Source of the DNA: Bacillota bacterium
Lineage (GTDB): Bacteria > Bacillota > Clostridia > Lachnospirales > Bianqueaceae
Assembly (NCBI GenBank): GCA_017474705.1
Contig: JAFVHC010000269.1
Location: 1-7,971, forward strand
Direction: 5' to 3'
Length of the DNA: 7,971 nt
Every line of letters begins with the position of its first letter. Position 1 is the stretch's first letter. This document shows, piece after piece, positions 1 through 7,487 of this stretch. The notes under the pieces were generated by a model. The model was given only the letters and a program-made list of their open reading frames with translations, searched no databases and was not told the origin of the DNA. The position numbers and the translations under genes are program-made.

Positions 1-733
1 ACTTTTCACATACGAAAGCATAGTAGCCATCCCGTGCGAGCGATGGTGTATCCAGCAGTTCCGCTGCTTTGTCAAGGCAATCAAAGATCTTGGATTCCGC
101 CGCTTCCTCTCCCTCGGCCGCGGCATACAGATCTGCCATATTCAGCCAGGTGATGGCCTGCTCCAAAGCTCCGTGCGGCGCATATTCCATGATCCCCAAC
201 GCTTTTTCATACAGATCGGCTGCCTCTTCATAACGATCAAGATCCGTCAGCGTGAGGGCCATATTATTATACAGTCCCCCCAGAAGAACCGGCGCGGTAC
301 GATCAGACTGTTCATAGATGACACGCGCTTTCTGGAACAATTCGACGGCGCGCTCGTTCTCATCGAAAGCATTGCAGGCCGTAGCGATATTGACGTACAA
401 GGTAGCAGCGCTCAATGTATCAGCGAAATCCAGCAGGTCGACGAGCATCAGACCCTTTTCCGCGTACTTCATAGCCTGATCCTTATTGCCGGTCTTGCGG
501 AAATGGCCGACAAGCTCGCCGCACAGCATGAGCTGGCCGCGCTCATCATGCCCCAGTTCTGCTTCTTCCATCCAATACAAAAGATGGCGCTCCGCACCGG
601 CATAGTCCCTGCGGCTCATATAGTCGTTCATCTTCTCGATGATCCGCTGCTGCGGTATCATGCGTACCTCTGTAGGTTCGTCGCACAAAAGGCAGCGCTG
701 CTCTTGATAATCCTCTTTATGTAATTCTGACAT
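1..733 (-). CDS. TPR-repeat protein with N-terminal CxxC, partial
   Basis: The 244 visible codons are the N-terminal part of a protein whose end lies beyond the left edge. Residues 14-17 read CLLC, a lone Cys pair that could be half of a metal site or redox-active. After a linker come about four helical-hairpin repeats at roughly residues 66-99, 109-142, 151-184 and 191-228. Their TPR-like signatures include the NIATACNAFDENERAVELFQKA stretch (115-136) and the NNMALTLTDLDRYEEAADLY stretch (156-175). TPRs are protein-interaction scaffolds, so a binding or regulatory role is likely; no catalytic or DNA-binding domain is visible. There is no signal peptide or membrane segment, so it is probably cytoplasmic. 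The ATG at 733 is chosen because AAGGAG (739-744) sits five bases upstream. It is divergent from the alpha-mannosidase and shares its promoter region. Exact function unknown. TPR assignment fairly sure; role unsure. Confidence 0.85.
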   Translation of the reverse strand, partial: MSELHKEDYQEQRCLLCDEPTEVRMIPQQRIIEKMNDYMSRRDYAGAERHLLYWMEEAELGHDERGQLMLCGELVGHFRKTGNKDQAMKYAEKGLMLVDLLDFADTLSAATLYVNIATACNAFDENERAVELFQKARVIYEQSDRTAPVLLGGLYNNMALTLTDLDRYEEAADLYEKALGIMEYAPHGALEQAITWLNMADLYAAAEGEEAAESKIFDCLDKAAELLDTPSLARDGYYAFVCEK

Positions 734-773
734 GACGTCTCCTTATAGTACTGTCCTTTATAACATATCATAT

Positions 774-802
774 ATTGTAGCATAGCCCCGGTTGACATTC
801 CA
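774..802 (-). promoter_or_regulatory. Promoter of the TPR gene (extended -10)
   Basis: Read on the minus strand, TACAAT (774-779) is preceded by TGC (780-782), an extended -10 that can work with a poor -35. At 17-bp spacing the -35 position (797-802) reads TGGAAT, a weak match to TTGACA. The predicted start is near 767, giving a leader of about 35 bases that contains the AAGGAG ribosome site. Assigned by consensus only. Confidence 0.5.
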
Positions 803-820
803 GTATATTTTTATGATAAT
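792..820 (+). promoter_or_regulatory. Sigma-A-type promoter of the alpha-mannosidase gene
   Basis: A perfect TTGACA -35 (792-797) is followed after exactly 17 bp by GATAAT (815-820), one mismatch from TATAAT. The predicted transcription start is near 827, leaving about 26 bases before the ATG at 853. A short dyad, AGTAT (802-806) and ATACT (819-823), flanks the spacer and -10 and could be an operator, though arms of five bases can occur by chance. No clear catabolite-repression (cre) site was seen. Confidence 0.7.
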
Positions 821-837
821 ACTCGTAACCTGATCAT

Positions 838-845
838 AAGGAGGT
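838..845 (+). promoter_or_regulatory. Strong ribosome binding site of the alpha-mannosidase gene
   Basis: AAGGAGGT is a full match to the anti-Shine-Dalgarno sequence, placed seven bases before the ATG at 853. It fixes the start of the mannosidase at that codon. Confidence 0.85.
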
Positions 846-852
846 ACCGCTC

Positions 853-3800
853 ATGCTCCCCGAAGCACATACAGCACGCATGCTCAAAAAACTCCAGCGT
901 CTGGAAGATACTCTGGTCCCCTATTTGTTCCATGTCGAAGAGGAACTGCCGGCAGAAGCCTGTCAGACCGCGAAGCAATACTATTCCGTACCGGAAGATC
1001 TGACCTATGCATCTATAGGAAAAGGCTGGCCATGGGGCGGCCCGAAACAGTACCTCTGGGTCCGTAGCCACTATACCGTGCCGGAACGTCTGGATGGCAA
1101 GGATCTGTTCCTGATGCCGCGTCTTGGCGGATATGAGGCCATGCTCTATATAAATGGAGAACCCTCGGGTACGTTCAACACCAAGATCGTCTATACCGGT
1201 CACGGCAACCATTATTGTGATCTGATCCGCAAAAACGCCGGTGCAGGAGAGACCATCGATCTCGCCGTTGAATATTACGCCGGTCATAAATACCAGGGCT
1301 GCGATCCTTTCGACTCGTCCGATCTGGATCTCAAGTATACGTATGACGGTCTGTATCTCTGCACGAAAAACGATGCTCTTCTGGAATACTGGTTCGATCT
1401 GAAGACGGTGGACCAATTGGCGGAGTCATTGCCGGAAGGCAGTTTTTTCCGTGCCAGGGCCATCAATGCATTGAACCGTGTCCATGAAACCGTTCTGTAT
1501 GATCCGGACAGCGTTGCCAAAGAAGTCTTTTTCGAACGGCTGTTTGCGACACATGCCTATCTAAAAGAGATCCTCGCGGAAACGAACGGTGCCGATGCGC
1601 CGATGATCGCTCTGATCGGCCATTCCCATATGGATACCGCCTGGCTGTGGCCTTTGGAAGAGACTTTAAAGAAATGCGCGCGCACCTATTCTAACGAACT
1701 GAGTCTGATGGAACAGTATCCGGAGTATCGATTCATCCAAAGTTCCGCCTTCCACAGTGACATGCTGCGCAGGTACTATCCCACCTTGTTCGAACGGATC
1801 CGGGAAAAAGTCAAAGAAGGCCGTTATGAACCGAACGGCGGCGTCTGGGTGGAGTGCGATTGCAATATCACAGGCGGCGAATCCATGATCCGCCAGTTTC
1901 TTTGGGGGCAACGCTTTACCCGTAAATACTTCGATTATACCGCTGACTGTTTCTGGCTGCCCGATACCTTCGGTTATTCCGCGGCGATCCCGCAGATCAT
2001 GCTGGGATGCGGCACGAAGTACTTCCTTACCACCAAGATCTCCTGGAACGATACGAACGAGTTCCCCTACGATACTTTCTACTGGGAAGGCCTGGATGGG
2101 ACCCGCGTTCTGACGCATTTCAACCAGTCCCATACCTGGCCGGATGCGAAGACATTGATCGAACAGGCTGCCTCGATCCGACAGAAAGGTGTCACCGACC
2201 GCAAACTGATCTCCTACGGATTCGGCGATGGCGGCGGCGGCCCCATGTTCGAAATGATCGAGATGGCAAGACGGGTCCGCGATCTGAACGAAGTACCTCG
2301 GTCCGAAACGATGACGGTCTCCCGCTTCATGCAGGGTCTGGAAGAATACATCACCGACCCCAATATCTACCGTGGTGAATTGTATCTGGAGCTGCACCGG
2401 GGCACTTTGACCAACCAGCACGAGATCAAATACAACAACCGCAAGGCGGAAGTCCTGCTGCACGATCTCGAATGGTTGACAGCAGCAAAGGCCATGGCCG
2501 AAGGTACACCGGCCGACGCTTCCAGATCCAATGCGTTATTAGGAACATTGCTGGTCAACCAGTTCCATGATATCCTGCCCGGCACCTGCATCCCCGAAGC
2601 GCACGATCGATGCAAGGCGGATATGCGCAGCGTTCTGTCCGATGCAAAAAGGGCGATCCGGGAGCTTCTCTCTGCCGATGATGAAACCGCACCGACCGTA
2701 TGGAACCCTCTGTCCTTCGCCAGAAAAGATGCGCTGTTCATCCCACAGGATATCCTTCCGCAGGGAATGGCACCCGGCCAGCCATATACCAATCTCAACG
2801 GCCATCCCTACTGCATCCTTGGAGGGCTGGAGATCCCTGCTTACGGCAGCGTCTCCTTGCCCGAAACATCAGAAGATCGACCTTCACCTTTCCGGTACGA
2901 GGGCAACCGTCTTTCCACACCGTTCTACGAGATCGTCTTCGATGAGAACGGCTTCATGACCTCCTGCTACGATATCAAAGCCGGACGAGAACTGTCCTCG
3001 GATCCTCTGCCCTTGGGTGCCTTCGTTATGGCGGAAGACGTACCCTCTTCCTGGGACAACTGGGACCTGGATCCGGACATCCAGCGTAAATTCACGCCTT
3101 GTGCAGTTTGCATCTCCCGTGCGGTCGTCTCCGACGGCCCATGGGCATTGGTCATCCGCCGTACCTACCGGATCAGTGACCGATCCACCATCGACCAGGA
3201 TCAGATCTTCTTCGCAGATACACCGGAGATCCGCTATGACACACTGATGCACTGGCAGGATGATCATAGGTTCCTGAAAGTACGTTTCGACGTGGACGTC
3301 CGTGCGGACCATGCCCGTCATGAGATCCAGTTCGGCCACGTCCTTAGGCCGACGACGCGGAACACCACGTGGGAACAGGCTCGTTTTGAAGTCGCACAGC
3401 ATAAATACACCGACCTCTCCGAGCCGGGATACGGCATCGCCTTCCTCAACGACTGCAAATACGGCATCAGTGTTGACGGCTCTCATGTCGGACTGTCATT
3501 GCATAAAGGCGGTCTGCGGCCCGATTATACCGGCGATCATGGCGATCATCATGCAGTTTATTCGTTCCTGCCCCATCCTTGCGGATTCTCCGCGGAAGCG
3601 GTCGTCCGACCGGCCTACCAGCTGAACTATCATCCGGTCTATGCCGGAGGCGCATTGGATCTTCCTCAGATCGCGAACGTCGACAAACCCAATATCATCA
3701 TCGAAACGATCAAGCCTTGTGAGGACGTAGAACGCGCTCTGATCCTTCGTTTGTACGAAGCCGAGGGAACACGCACCAATGCCCTTCTGACTCTTTCTGA

Positions 3801-3927
3801 GGGCATTACAACGGCGCACAGGGCCAATATGCTGGAAGAGGTGCAGGAACCCCTGACGATGATCGGTCATGCGCTGCCTCTTTCCTTCCGGCCATTCGAG
3901 ATCCGGACGATCAAAGTCTGCTACTAA
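853..3927 (+). CDS. Alpha-mannosidase, glycoside hydrolase family 38 (cytosolic type)
   Basis: Retaining, metal-dependent exo-alpha-mannosidase that releases mannose from alpha-mannosides. At 1024 residues it is close to the long cytosolic MAN2C1-like type and longer than MngB-like enzymes. An N-terminal beta-rich region (about 50-140) precedes the catalytic domain. GHSHMDTAWLWP (256-267) supplies the zinc ligands His259 and Asp261. WLPDTFGYS (368-376) carries the presumed nucleophile Asp371. NQFHDILPGT (569-578) holds His572 and Asp573 of the remaining metal site. The middle-domain segment around ELHRGTLTNQHEIKYNNRKAE (513-533) and a long C-terminal beta domain complete the family layout. 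There is no signal peptide, so it should act on imported substrate in the cytoplasm. The start is set by AAGGAGGT at 838-845. It is monocistronic, with its own promoter and a terminator 22 bp after the stop. The family is certain; linkage specificity and substrate (N-glycan fragment, mannan oligosaccharide, mannosyl-glycerate) cannot be read. Confidence 0.96.
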   Translation: MLPEAHTARMLKKLQRLEDTLVPYLFHVEEELPAEACQTAKQYYSVPEDLTYASIGKGWPWGGPKQYLWVRSHYTVPERLDGKDLFLMPRLGGYEAMLYINGEPSGTFNTKIVYTGHGNHYCDLIRKNAGAGETIDLAVEYYAGHKYQGCDPFDSSDLDLKYTYDGLYLCTKNDALLEYWFDLKTVDQLAESLPEGSFFRARAINALNRVHETVLYDPDSVAKEVFFERLFATHAYLKEILAETNGADAPMIALIGHSHMDTAWLWPLEETLKKCARTYSNELSLMEQYPEYRFIQSSAFHSDMLRRYYPTLFERIREKVKEGRYEPNGGVWVECDCNITGGESMIRQFLWGQRFTRKYFDYTADCFWLPDTFGYSAAIPQIMLGCGTKYFLTTKISWNDTNEFPYDTFYWEGLDGTRVLTHFNQSHTWPDAKTLIEQAASIRQKGVTDRKLISYGFGDGGGGPMFEMIEMARRVRDLNEVPRSETMTVSRFMQGLEEYITDPNIYRGELYLELHRGTLTNQHEIKYNNRKAEVLLHDLEWLTAAKAMAEGTPADASRSNALLGTLLVNQFHDILPGTCIPEAHDRCKADMRSVLSDAKRAIRELLSADDETAPTVWNPLSFARKDALFIPQDILPQGMAPGQPYTNLNGHPYCILGGLEIPAYGSVSLPETSEDRPSPFRYEGNRLSTPFYEIVFDENGFMTSCYDIKAGRELSSDPLPLGAFVMAEDVPSSWDNWDLDPDIQRKFTPCAVCISRAVVSDGPWALVIRRTYRISDRSTIDQDQIFFADTPEIRYDTLMHWQDDHRFLKVRFDVDVRADHARHEIQFGHVLRPTTRNTTWEQARFEVAQHKYTDLSEPGYGIAFLNDCKYGISVDGSHVGLSLHKGGLRPDYTGDHGDHHAVYSFLPHPCGFSAEAVVRPAYQLNYHPVYAGGALDLPQIANVDKPNIIIETIKPCEDVERALILRLYEAEGTRTNALLTLSEGITTAHRANMLEEVQEPLTMIGHALPLSFRPFEIRTIKVCY

Positions 3928-3948
3928 GTGCATCTTCTGTAAAACAAA

Positions 3949-3990
3949 GGAGTGTGAAAAACGATGATCTCGTTTTTCACACTCCATTTT
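3949..3990. terminator. Bidirectional intrinsic terminator between convergent genes
   Basis: A perfect 16-bp inverted repeat (arms 3949-3964 and 3970-3985, five-base loop) is followed on the plus strand by ATTTTTATTT. On the minus strand it is followed by TTTGTTTT (from 3948 leftward). Each reading therefore has a U-rich tail, so the hairpin should end both the mannosidase transcript and the leftward operon. The minus-strand gene's stop codon (3990-3992) lies inside the plus-strand T-tract, so the hairpin begins only four bases after that stop. Confidence 0.9.
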
Positions 3991-4622
3991 TATTTCTTCA
4001 GATCGAGGTATTCCATGATCTGCGCCGCGGCGTCATCCACATCCTCGGCGGGTCCCACGGCGAAGGAGGACTGACTGTGCGCCAGGATCCATGAGAAATC
4101 ATCCTTCATCACCGGCGCGAAGTAACTTGTAAAGAACTCCGTAAACATGGGTGAAAACCCTTCCGGGATACTGTCGAAGCAGAAATTCATCATTCCGTCC
4201 GGCATTTCCGACGTCAGGCTGTCATAAAACAAATTGCCCCTCATCTGGATCCATCCACTGTCTGTCATCGCTCCATCTGTCAATACCTGCTCCCGCAGCT
4301 GCATCGTAAAGCGATCCTGTTTGATGGCATAACGAAGGATCCACCCTTTCATCTCCAGCTTTGTACTTTGCAGCAGTTCTTTTTCTTCAGATTTCACATA
4401 TTGGATCGTCATGCTCTGATGAAACGGAACCGGCAGCGGCGCAAAGATGACCAACAGCAGGATCCCTATGAAGATCCATCCTCTCTCTTTCTTCCATCGG
4501 CCCTTTCTGCGAGGCGGACGTTCCTTGATCGGTCTTCGCTTTTTTCCTTCTCGATCGACCGGTTCTCCGTTCAGGATCATGCCCTGAGACGAGGTATATA
4601 TATCATGAAATGGCTTGCTCAT
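3990..4622 (-). CDS. Single-pass membrane protein of unknown function
   Basis: I do not recognise the family of this 210-residue protein. Residues 24-47 are very basic (many Lys and Arg). One hydrophobic segment follows at about 48-63 (GWIFIGILLLVIFAP), then roughly 145 residues without further membrane segments. By the positive-inside rule the basic N-terminus is cytoplasmic and the C-terminal domain lies outside the membrane. There is no lipobox cysteine after the hydrophobic stretch and no obvious signal-peptidase site, so it is probably anchored. The outer domain has alternating polar and hydrophobic stretches (for example WILRYAIKQDRFTMQLREQV, residues 93-112) that suggest beta-structure; that is inference. 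AAGGAGG (4631-4637) eight bases before the ATG supports the start. It is the last gene before the terminator, 88 bp after the aldolase gene, and may have its own promoter. Confidence 0.85.
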   Translation of the reverse strand: MSKPFHDIYTSSQGMILNGEPVDREGKKRRPIKERPPRRKGRWKKERGWIFIGILLLVIFAPLPVPFHQSMTIQYVKSEEKELLQSTKLEMKGWILRYAIKQDRFTMQLREQVLTDGAMTDSGWIQMRGNLFYDSLTSEMPDGMMNFCFDSIPEGFSPMFTEFFTSYFAPVMKDDFSWILAHSQSSFAVGPAEDVDDAAAQIMEYLDLKK

Positions 4623-4643
4623 AGTACATGCCTCCTTAAGGCG

Positions 4644-4672
4644 ATACTATCATGCATTGCCGTTTTGAGCAA
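4644..4672 (-). promoter_or_regulatory. Possible promoter of the membrane-protein gene
   Basis: On the minus strand TTGCTC (4667-4672) and TAGTAT (4644-4649) are separated by 17 bp, with a TGA extension just before the -10. The predicted start would be near 4637, right at the AAGGAGG ribosome site, so the leader would be only about 15 bases. This is plausible but unusual; read-through from the upstream aldolase gene is the alternative. Confidence 0.4.
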
Positions 4673-4710
4673 CGCTCTGGGATGAAAGGCCGAATATCGG
4701 GATAACTACT

Positions 4711-5736
4711 TTATAGAAGAGCGTCCAGCTTCTCCAGGTCTTCCACGGTCGTGGACCAGCTGGTCGCGAAGCGCACGACGCTATGTGTTTCATCCGCCGG
4801 TTCCCAGACACTGAAGTCGACCTCGCCGCGCAGGGCTTCGATCTGCTCGTTGGGCAGGATCACGAACTGCTGATTGGTAGGCGACGTCCAGGCAAATGCG
4901 TATCTTTTCGACTGAAAGATCATCTTCAGCTGTTCCGCCATCTCCATGGCATGGCGGCTGATCTGCATATAGAGATCATCCGTAAAAAGAACGTCGAAAG
5001 GGATCCCGGTCATGCGGCCTTTGGCCAGCATCGCTCCATGCTGCTTGACCATCGTGATGAAATGCCTGGGTGCCGGGCAACCGCAAAAGACGACAGCTTC
5101 GCCGATCGGTGCTCCGACTTTGGTACCACCGATGTAGAAGACATCGCACAAACCTGCCAGTTCCTGCATCGTCATGTCGGCAGCCGGAGAAGCAAGCCCA
5201 TAGCCAAGACGAGCTCCATCGATAAAAAGCTTCATGTCATAGATCTTGCAAAGATCATACAAGCGGGTCAGCATCTCTTTCGTATACAGTGTCCCCATCT
5301 CTGACGGATAGGAAATGTAGATCATGCCAGGAAAGACCATATGGTCGTGAGATTCATCCTGATAGAAGGTCTTGATATAGGCTTCTACTTCCGAAGGATC
5401 CAGCAGGCCGGTATGGGACGGGAGGCAAAGGACCTTATGTCCCGTATACTCCACGGCGCCGGCCTCATGGACCTGGATATGACCTGTCCCGGCCGCGATC
5501 ACACCCTGCCAGGGCTCCAGCATAGTATTGATGACCGTTTCATTGGTCTGCGTGCCGCCTGTCAGGAAAAAGACCTCCGCCTCCGGTTTCCCGATATATG
5601 TGCGGATCTTTTCCGCGGCAGAAAAACTGTAGGCATCCATACCATATCCGGGCAAAGGTTCCAGATTGGTCGCGGCATACGCTTCCAGGATCTTCGGATG
5701 CATCCCAGTCGTATAATCACTTGCAAAAGAAATCAT
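4711..5736 (-). CDS. Threonine aldolase-family PLP enzyme
   Basis: A fold-type I, PLP-dependent enzyme of the threonine aldolase/beta-eliminating lyase family. Such enzymes typically cleave L-threonine or L-allo-threonine to glycine and acetaldehyde in the cytoplasm. The 341-residue length is normal for the family. TGGTQTN (59-65) is the cofactor phosphate-binding loop. His86 in HIQVHEAGA (86-94) matches the ring-stacking His before EAGG in E. coli LtaE. FIDGARLGYG (171-180) has the pyridine-N-binding Asp173. YIGGTKVGAPIGE (201-213) has the Schiff-base Lys206. The segment around HGAMLAKGRMTG (233-244) differs from the LtaE type and points to a divergent branch, so substrate preference is open. 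The ATG overlaps the stop of the upstream glycosylase gene (ATGA, 5733-5736), with an AAGAGGGAG ribosome site at 5741-5749, indicating translational coupling. Confidence 0.92.
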   Translation of the reverse strand: MISFASDYTTGMHPKILEAYAATNLEPLPGYGMDAYSFSAAEKIRTYIGKPEAEVFFLTGGTQTNETVINTMLEPWQGVIAAGTGHIQVHEAGAVEYTGHKVLCLPSHTGLLDPSEVEAYIKTFYQDESHDHMVFPGMIYISYPSEMGTLYTKEMLTRLYDLCKIYDMKLFIDGARLGYGLASPAADMTMQELAGLCDVFYIGGTKVGAPIGEAVVFCGCPAPRHFITMVKQHGAMLAKGRMTGIPFDVLFTDDLYMQISRHAMEMAEQLKMIFQSKRYAFAWTSPTNQQFVILPNEQIEALRGEVDFSVWEPADETHSVVRFATSWSTTVEDLEKLDALL

Positions 5737-6233
5737 AATGCTCCCTCTTGATAATCCAATATGATCTTCCAGGCATCGACCAGCCGCTCCAGACTCCAGG
5801 CCGCATTGGCCGGGCTGGTGGACGGCAGACAGATCATGGGGATCTCGGTCGTCTGGTATTTTTCGAACATTTCCGCCGAACGTTTCTCATTGGTAAAGAT
5901 CCGGCAGATCTGTCCCGCCGCAAGGATGGGAGACAAATCCGCCGGTTCTACGTTTTTGATGGTACTATCGCTCGAGCCTTTGATATCACAGGCTTCGATG
6001 GAGTCATACAAAGCGATATGATGCCGATGCGCGAAGGCGCTCTTTTCCTCTATGCTCCTCAGATCCTCTTCTCCATAGACGCGGGCTAGGACCTTCCAGA
6101 AACGGTTTTGCGGATGACCGTAGAAAAAGGCCTGCTCCCGTGACTTGATGGAAGGAAAGGAGCCAAGGATGAGGATGCGGCTTTCGCTGTCATACAACGG
6201 ACCGAAGCCGTGCGTGGCACGTGCATACTCCAT
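5733..6233 (-). CDS. DNA glycosylase, UDG superfamily, hypoxanthine/deoxyinosine type
   Basis: A 166-residue base-excision repair enzyme predicted to remove deaminated bases, most likely hypoxanthine from deoxyinosine in DNA. After the N-terminal HGFGPLYD come motif I, ILGSFPS (22-28), and YGHPQNRFW (38-46). Asn43 of the latter sits where family 6 (HDG) enzymes carry their catalytically important Asn. Motif II is the LPSTSPANAAW stretch (136-146). Length and motif order fit the small single-domain HDG group better than classical Ung, which has a GQDPYH motif that is absent here. The ATG at 6233 leaves a 9-bp gap after the peptidase stop and has only a weak AAAGG ribosome site, so translation probably depends on coupling. 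Its own stop overlaps the aldolase start. Being in a catabolic-looking operon is odd for a repair gene. Family confident; preferred base inferred. Confidence 0.88.
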   Translation of the reverse strand: MEYARATHGFGPLYDSESRILILGSFPSIKSREQAFFYGHPQNRFWKVLARVYGEEDLRSIEEKSAFAHRHHIALYDSIEACDIKGSSDSTIKNVEPADLSPILAAGQICRIFTNEKRSAEMFEKYQTTEIPMICLPSTSPANAAWSLERLVDAWKIILDYQEGAL

Positions 6234-6242
6234 GGAATTATG

Positions 6243-7487
6243 TCAGCCTTTACGTTTGCGGGCCAGATACTCATCCAGTTCTTTCTTGATGTTCTCCGGG
6301 ATCTCACGCTTGACAGGGCATTTCACAGCATCCGCCATATGGGCCGTGAACGTGGTCAGGAAGGCGCCGTCCGCCAGCAGCTGCTCATCGGACAGGAGCT
6401 CTAGGGAATCATAGCGGTTGTGGATCGTGGCCTGGCTGGGACCTGCGATGCGCGCGAAGGACACGGCCGGAACACCCTGATCCGCGAATGGCGTGGAATC
6501 ACTGGAATAGACACCGCTGCGTACGTTGATGCCGAAACCGATCTCGGAAGCCATGTAGCTGATGTAGGAAACCAATGCATCCTCAGCGCTGACACAGCCG
6601 ATGAAGCGGCCCATGAAGGTGCCGATCATATCCAGGTTGATGTTCAGACAGATCTTCTCCAGTTCCTCGGCATGATCTTTCACATAAGCCTTGGAACCCA
6701 GCAGTCCGCGCTCCTCGCTGCCGCAGAAGACGAACCGCAGGCCGTAACGGTGCGGTGCGTTCTTGATCATGTTGTCCATGATGCACAGCAGGCCGATGCA
6801 GCCGGACATATTATCGTAAGAACCATGGGACAAGGGCGTCGTATCATAATGGGCGGTCAGCACGATCCACTCATCCGAAGTGCCCGGGATCTCCGCAACG
6901 ACGTTGCGGGACTCGCCGGCATATTCGGTCTCATCCACGAAGATCCTTGCTTGCTGCACGCCGGCTTTGATCAACTTGAAAGCTTCCTTTGCATTGATGT
7001 TTACGCCAAGGATCTTTTCCTTATCACCACGTACATAAGGTCTCAATTCTCTCGCGTCGATATCATTGTCACGATATCTGAGATTTCCATCATAGGTGAT
7101 GATACCGACGGCACCATGATCGATCAGGTCCTGATATGTGAAGAACGGGATGCCTGTATCCAACATGACGATAGACCCTTTGACCTTCGTCAGCGACGCA
7201 GGATCCGTATTCGGCAGGTACACGAACGGGGCATCGACCTCGCCACTGCCGCACAGGCGGAAACCTTCACAGGGGACTTCCGCAGTCGTGCCATTGGCAT
7301 AGGTCACCGTAAGGCGGGCTGCATGCATGTCAGCCATCTCCACCGGGAACGGTTCCAGATGCGCTTCCGCGCCGATCGCCCGGCTCTGCTCCGCCAGATA
7401 TTCTGCTACGCGCAGTTCTTCCGCTGATCCGCCGGTATGGACGAAATCAGTATCTTTCAAGATCTGTCTTACTTGTCTTTTATTCAT
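6243..7487 (-). CDS. M28-family zinc aminopeptidase with PA-like insert
   Basis: A co-catalytic two-zinc exopeptidase expected to release N-terminal amino acids from peptides. In the 414-residue form all five metal ligands of the family are visible. They are His213 in TAHYDT, bridging Asp225 in YDNMSG, Glu259 in SEERGLLGS (with catalytic Glu258 beside it), Asp286 in NLDMIG and His356 in TIHNRYDS. A protease-associated-like domain lies at about residues 85-180 (for example VKGSIVMLDTGIPFF). There is no signal peptide, which suggests cytoplasmic peptide turnover although many M28 enzymes are exported. I choose the ATG at 7487 because it overlaps the uxuA stop as ATGA (7484-7487). A TTG at 7517 would add ten residues but would reach 34 bases into uxuA. 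The glycosylase gene follows after 9 bp. Confidence 0.93.
   Translation of the reverse strand: MNKRQVRQILKDTDFVHTGGSAEELRVAEYLAEQSRAIGAEAHLEPFPVEMADMHAARLTVTYANGTTAEVPCEGFRLCGSGEVDAPFVYLPNTDPASLTKVKGSIVMLDTGIPFFTYQDLIDHGAVGIITYDGNLRYRDNDIDARELRPYVRGDKEKILGVNINAKEAFKLIKAGVQQARIFVDETEYAGESRNVVAEIPGTSDEWIVLTAHYDTTPLSHGSYDNMSGCIGLLCIMDNMIKNAPHRYGLRFVFCGSEERGLLGSKAYVKDHAEELEKICLNINLDMIGTFMGRFIGCVSAEDALVSYISYMASEIGFGINVRSGVYSSDSTPFADQGVPAVSFARIAGPSQATIHNRYDSLELLSDEQLLADGAFLTTFTAHMADAVKCPVKREIPENIKKELDEYLARKRKG

Noticed and set aside
332..338. Two cysteines near the active-site motif of the mannosidase (residues 335 and 337; nucleotides about 1855-1863) as a redox switch; the coordinates given for this entry are residue numbers
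   Set aside because: The flanking conserved Glu and Asp-Asn pattern of the family is kept, and single-residue variation here is no evidence of regulation.
173..724. Plus-strand open frame of 183 codons opposite the TPR gene
   Set aside because: The minus strand reads as clear TPR repeats with a good ribosome site; the plus-strand product has no family features and no ribosome site.
1666..2463. Minus-strand open frame of 265 codons inside the mannosidase gene
   Set aside because: It lies entirely within the conserved GH38 catalytic region on the opposite strand, and its predicted product shows no recognisable domain.
4667..4700. Small hairpins (GAGC/GCTC at 4667-4677 and CCGA/TCGG at 4690-4700) as a terminator after the aldolase gene
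   Set aside because: Stems are only four base pairs, and neither is followed by a U-tract on the minus strand.
6420..7427. Plus-strand open frame of 335 codons opposite the peptidase gene
   Set aside because: It mirrors the M28 gene, whose metal ligands are all intact. The long open frame follows from the rarity of sense codons (TTA, CTA, TCA) that would make stops on the other strand.
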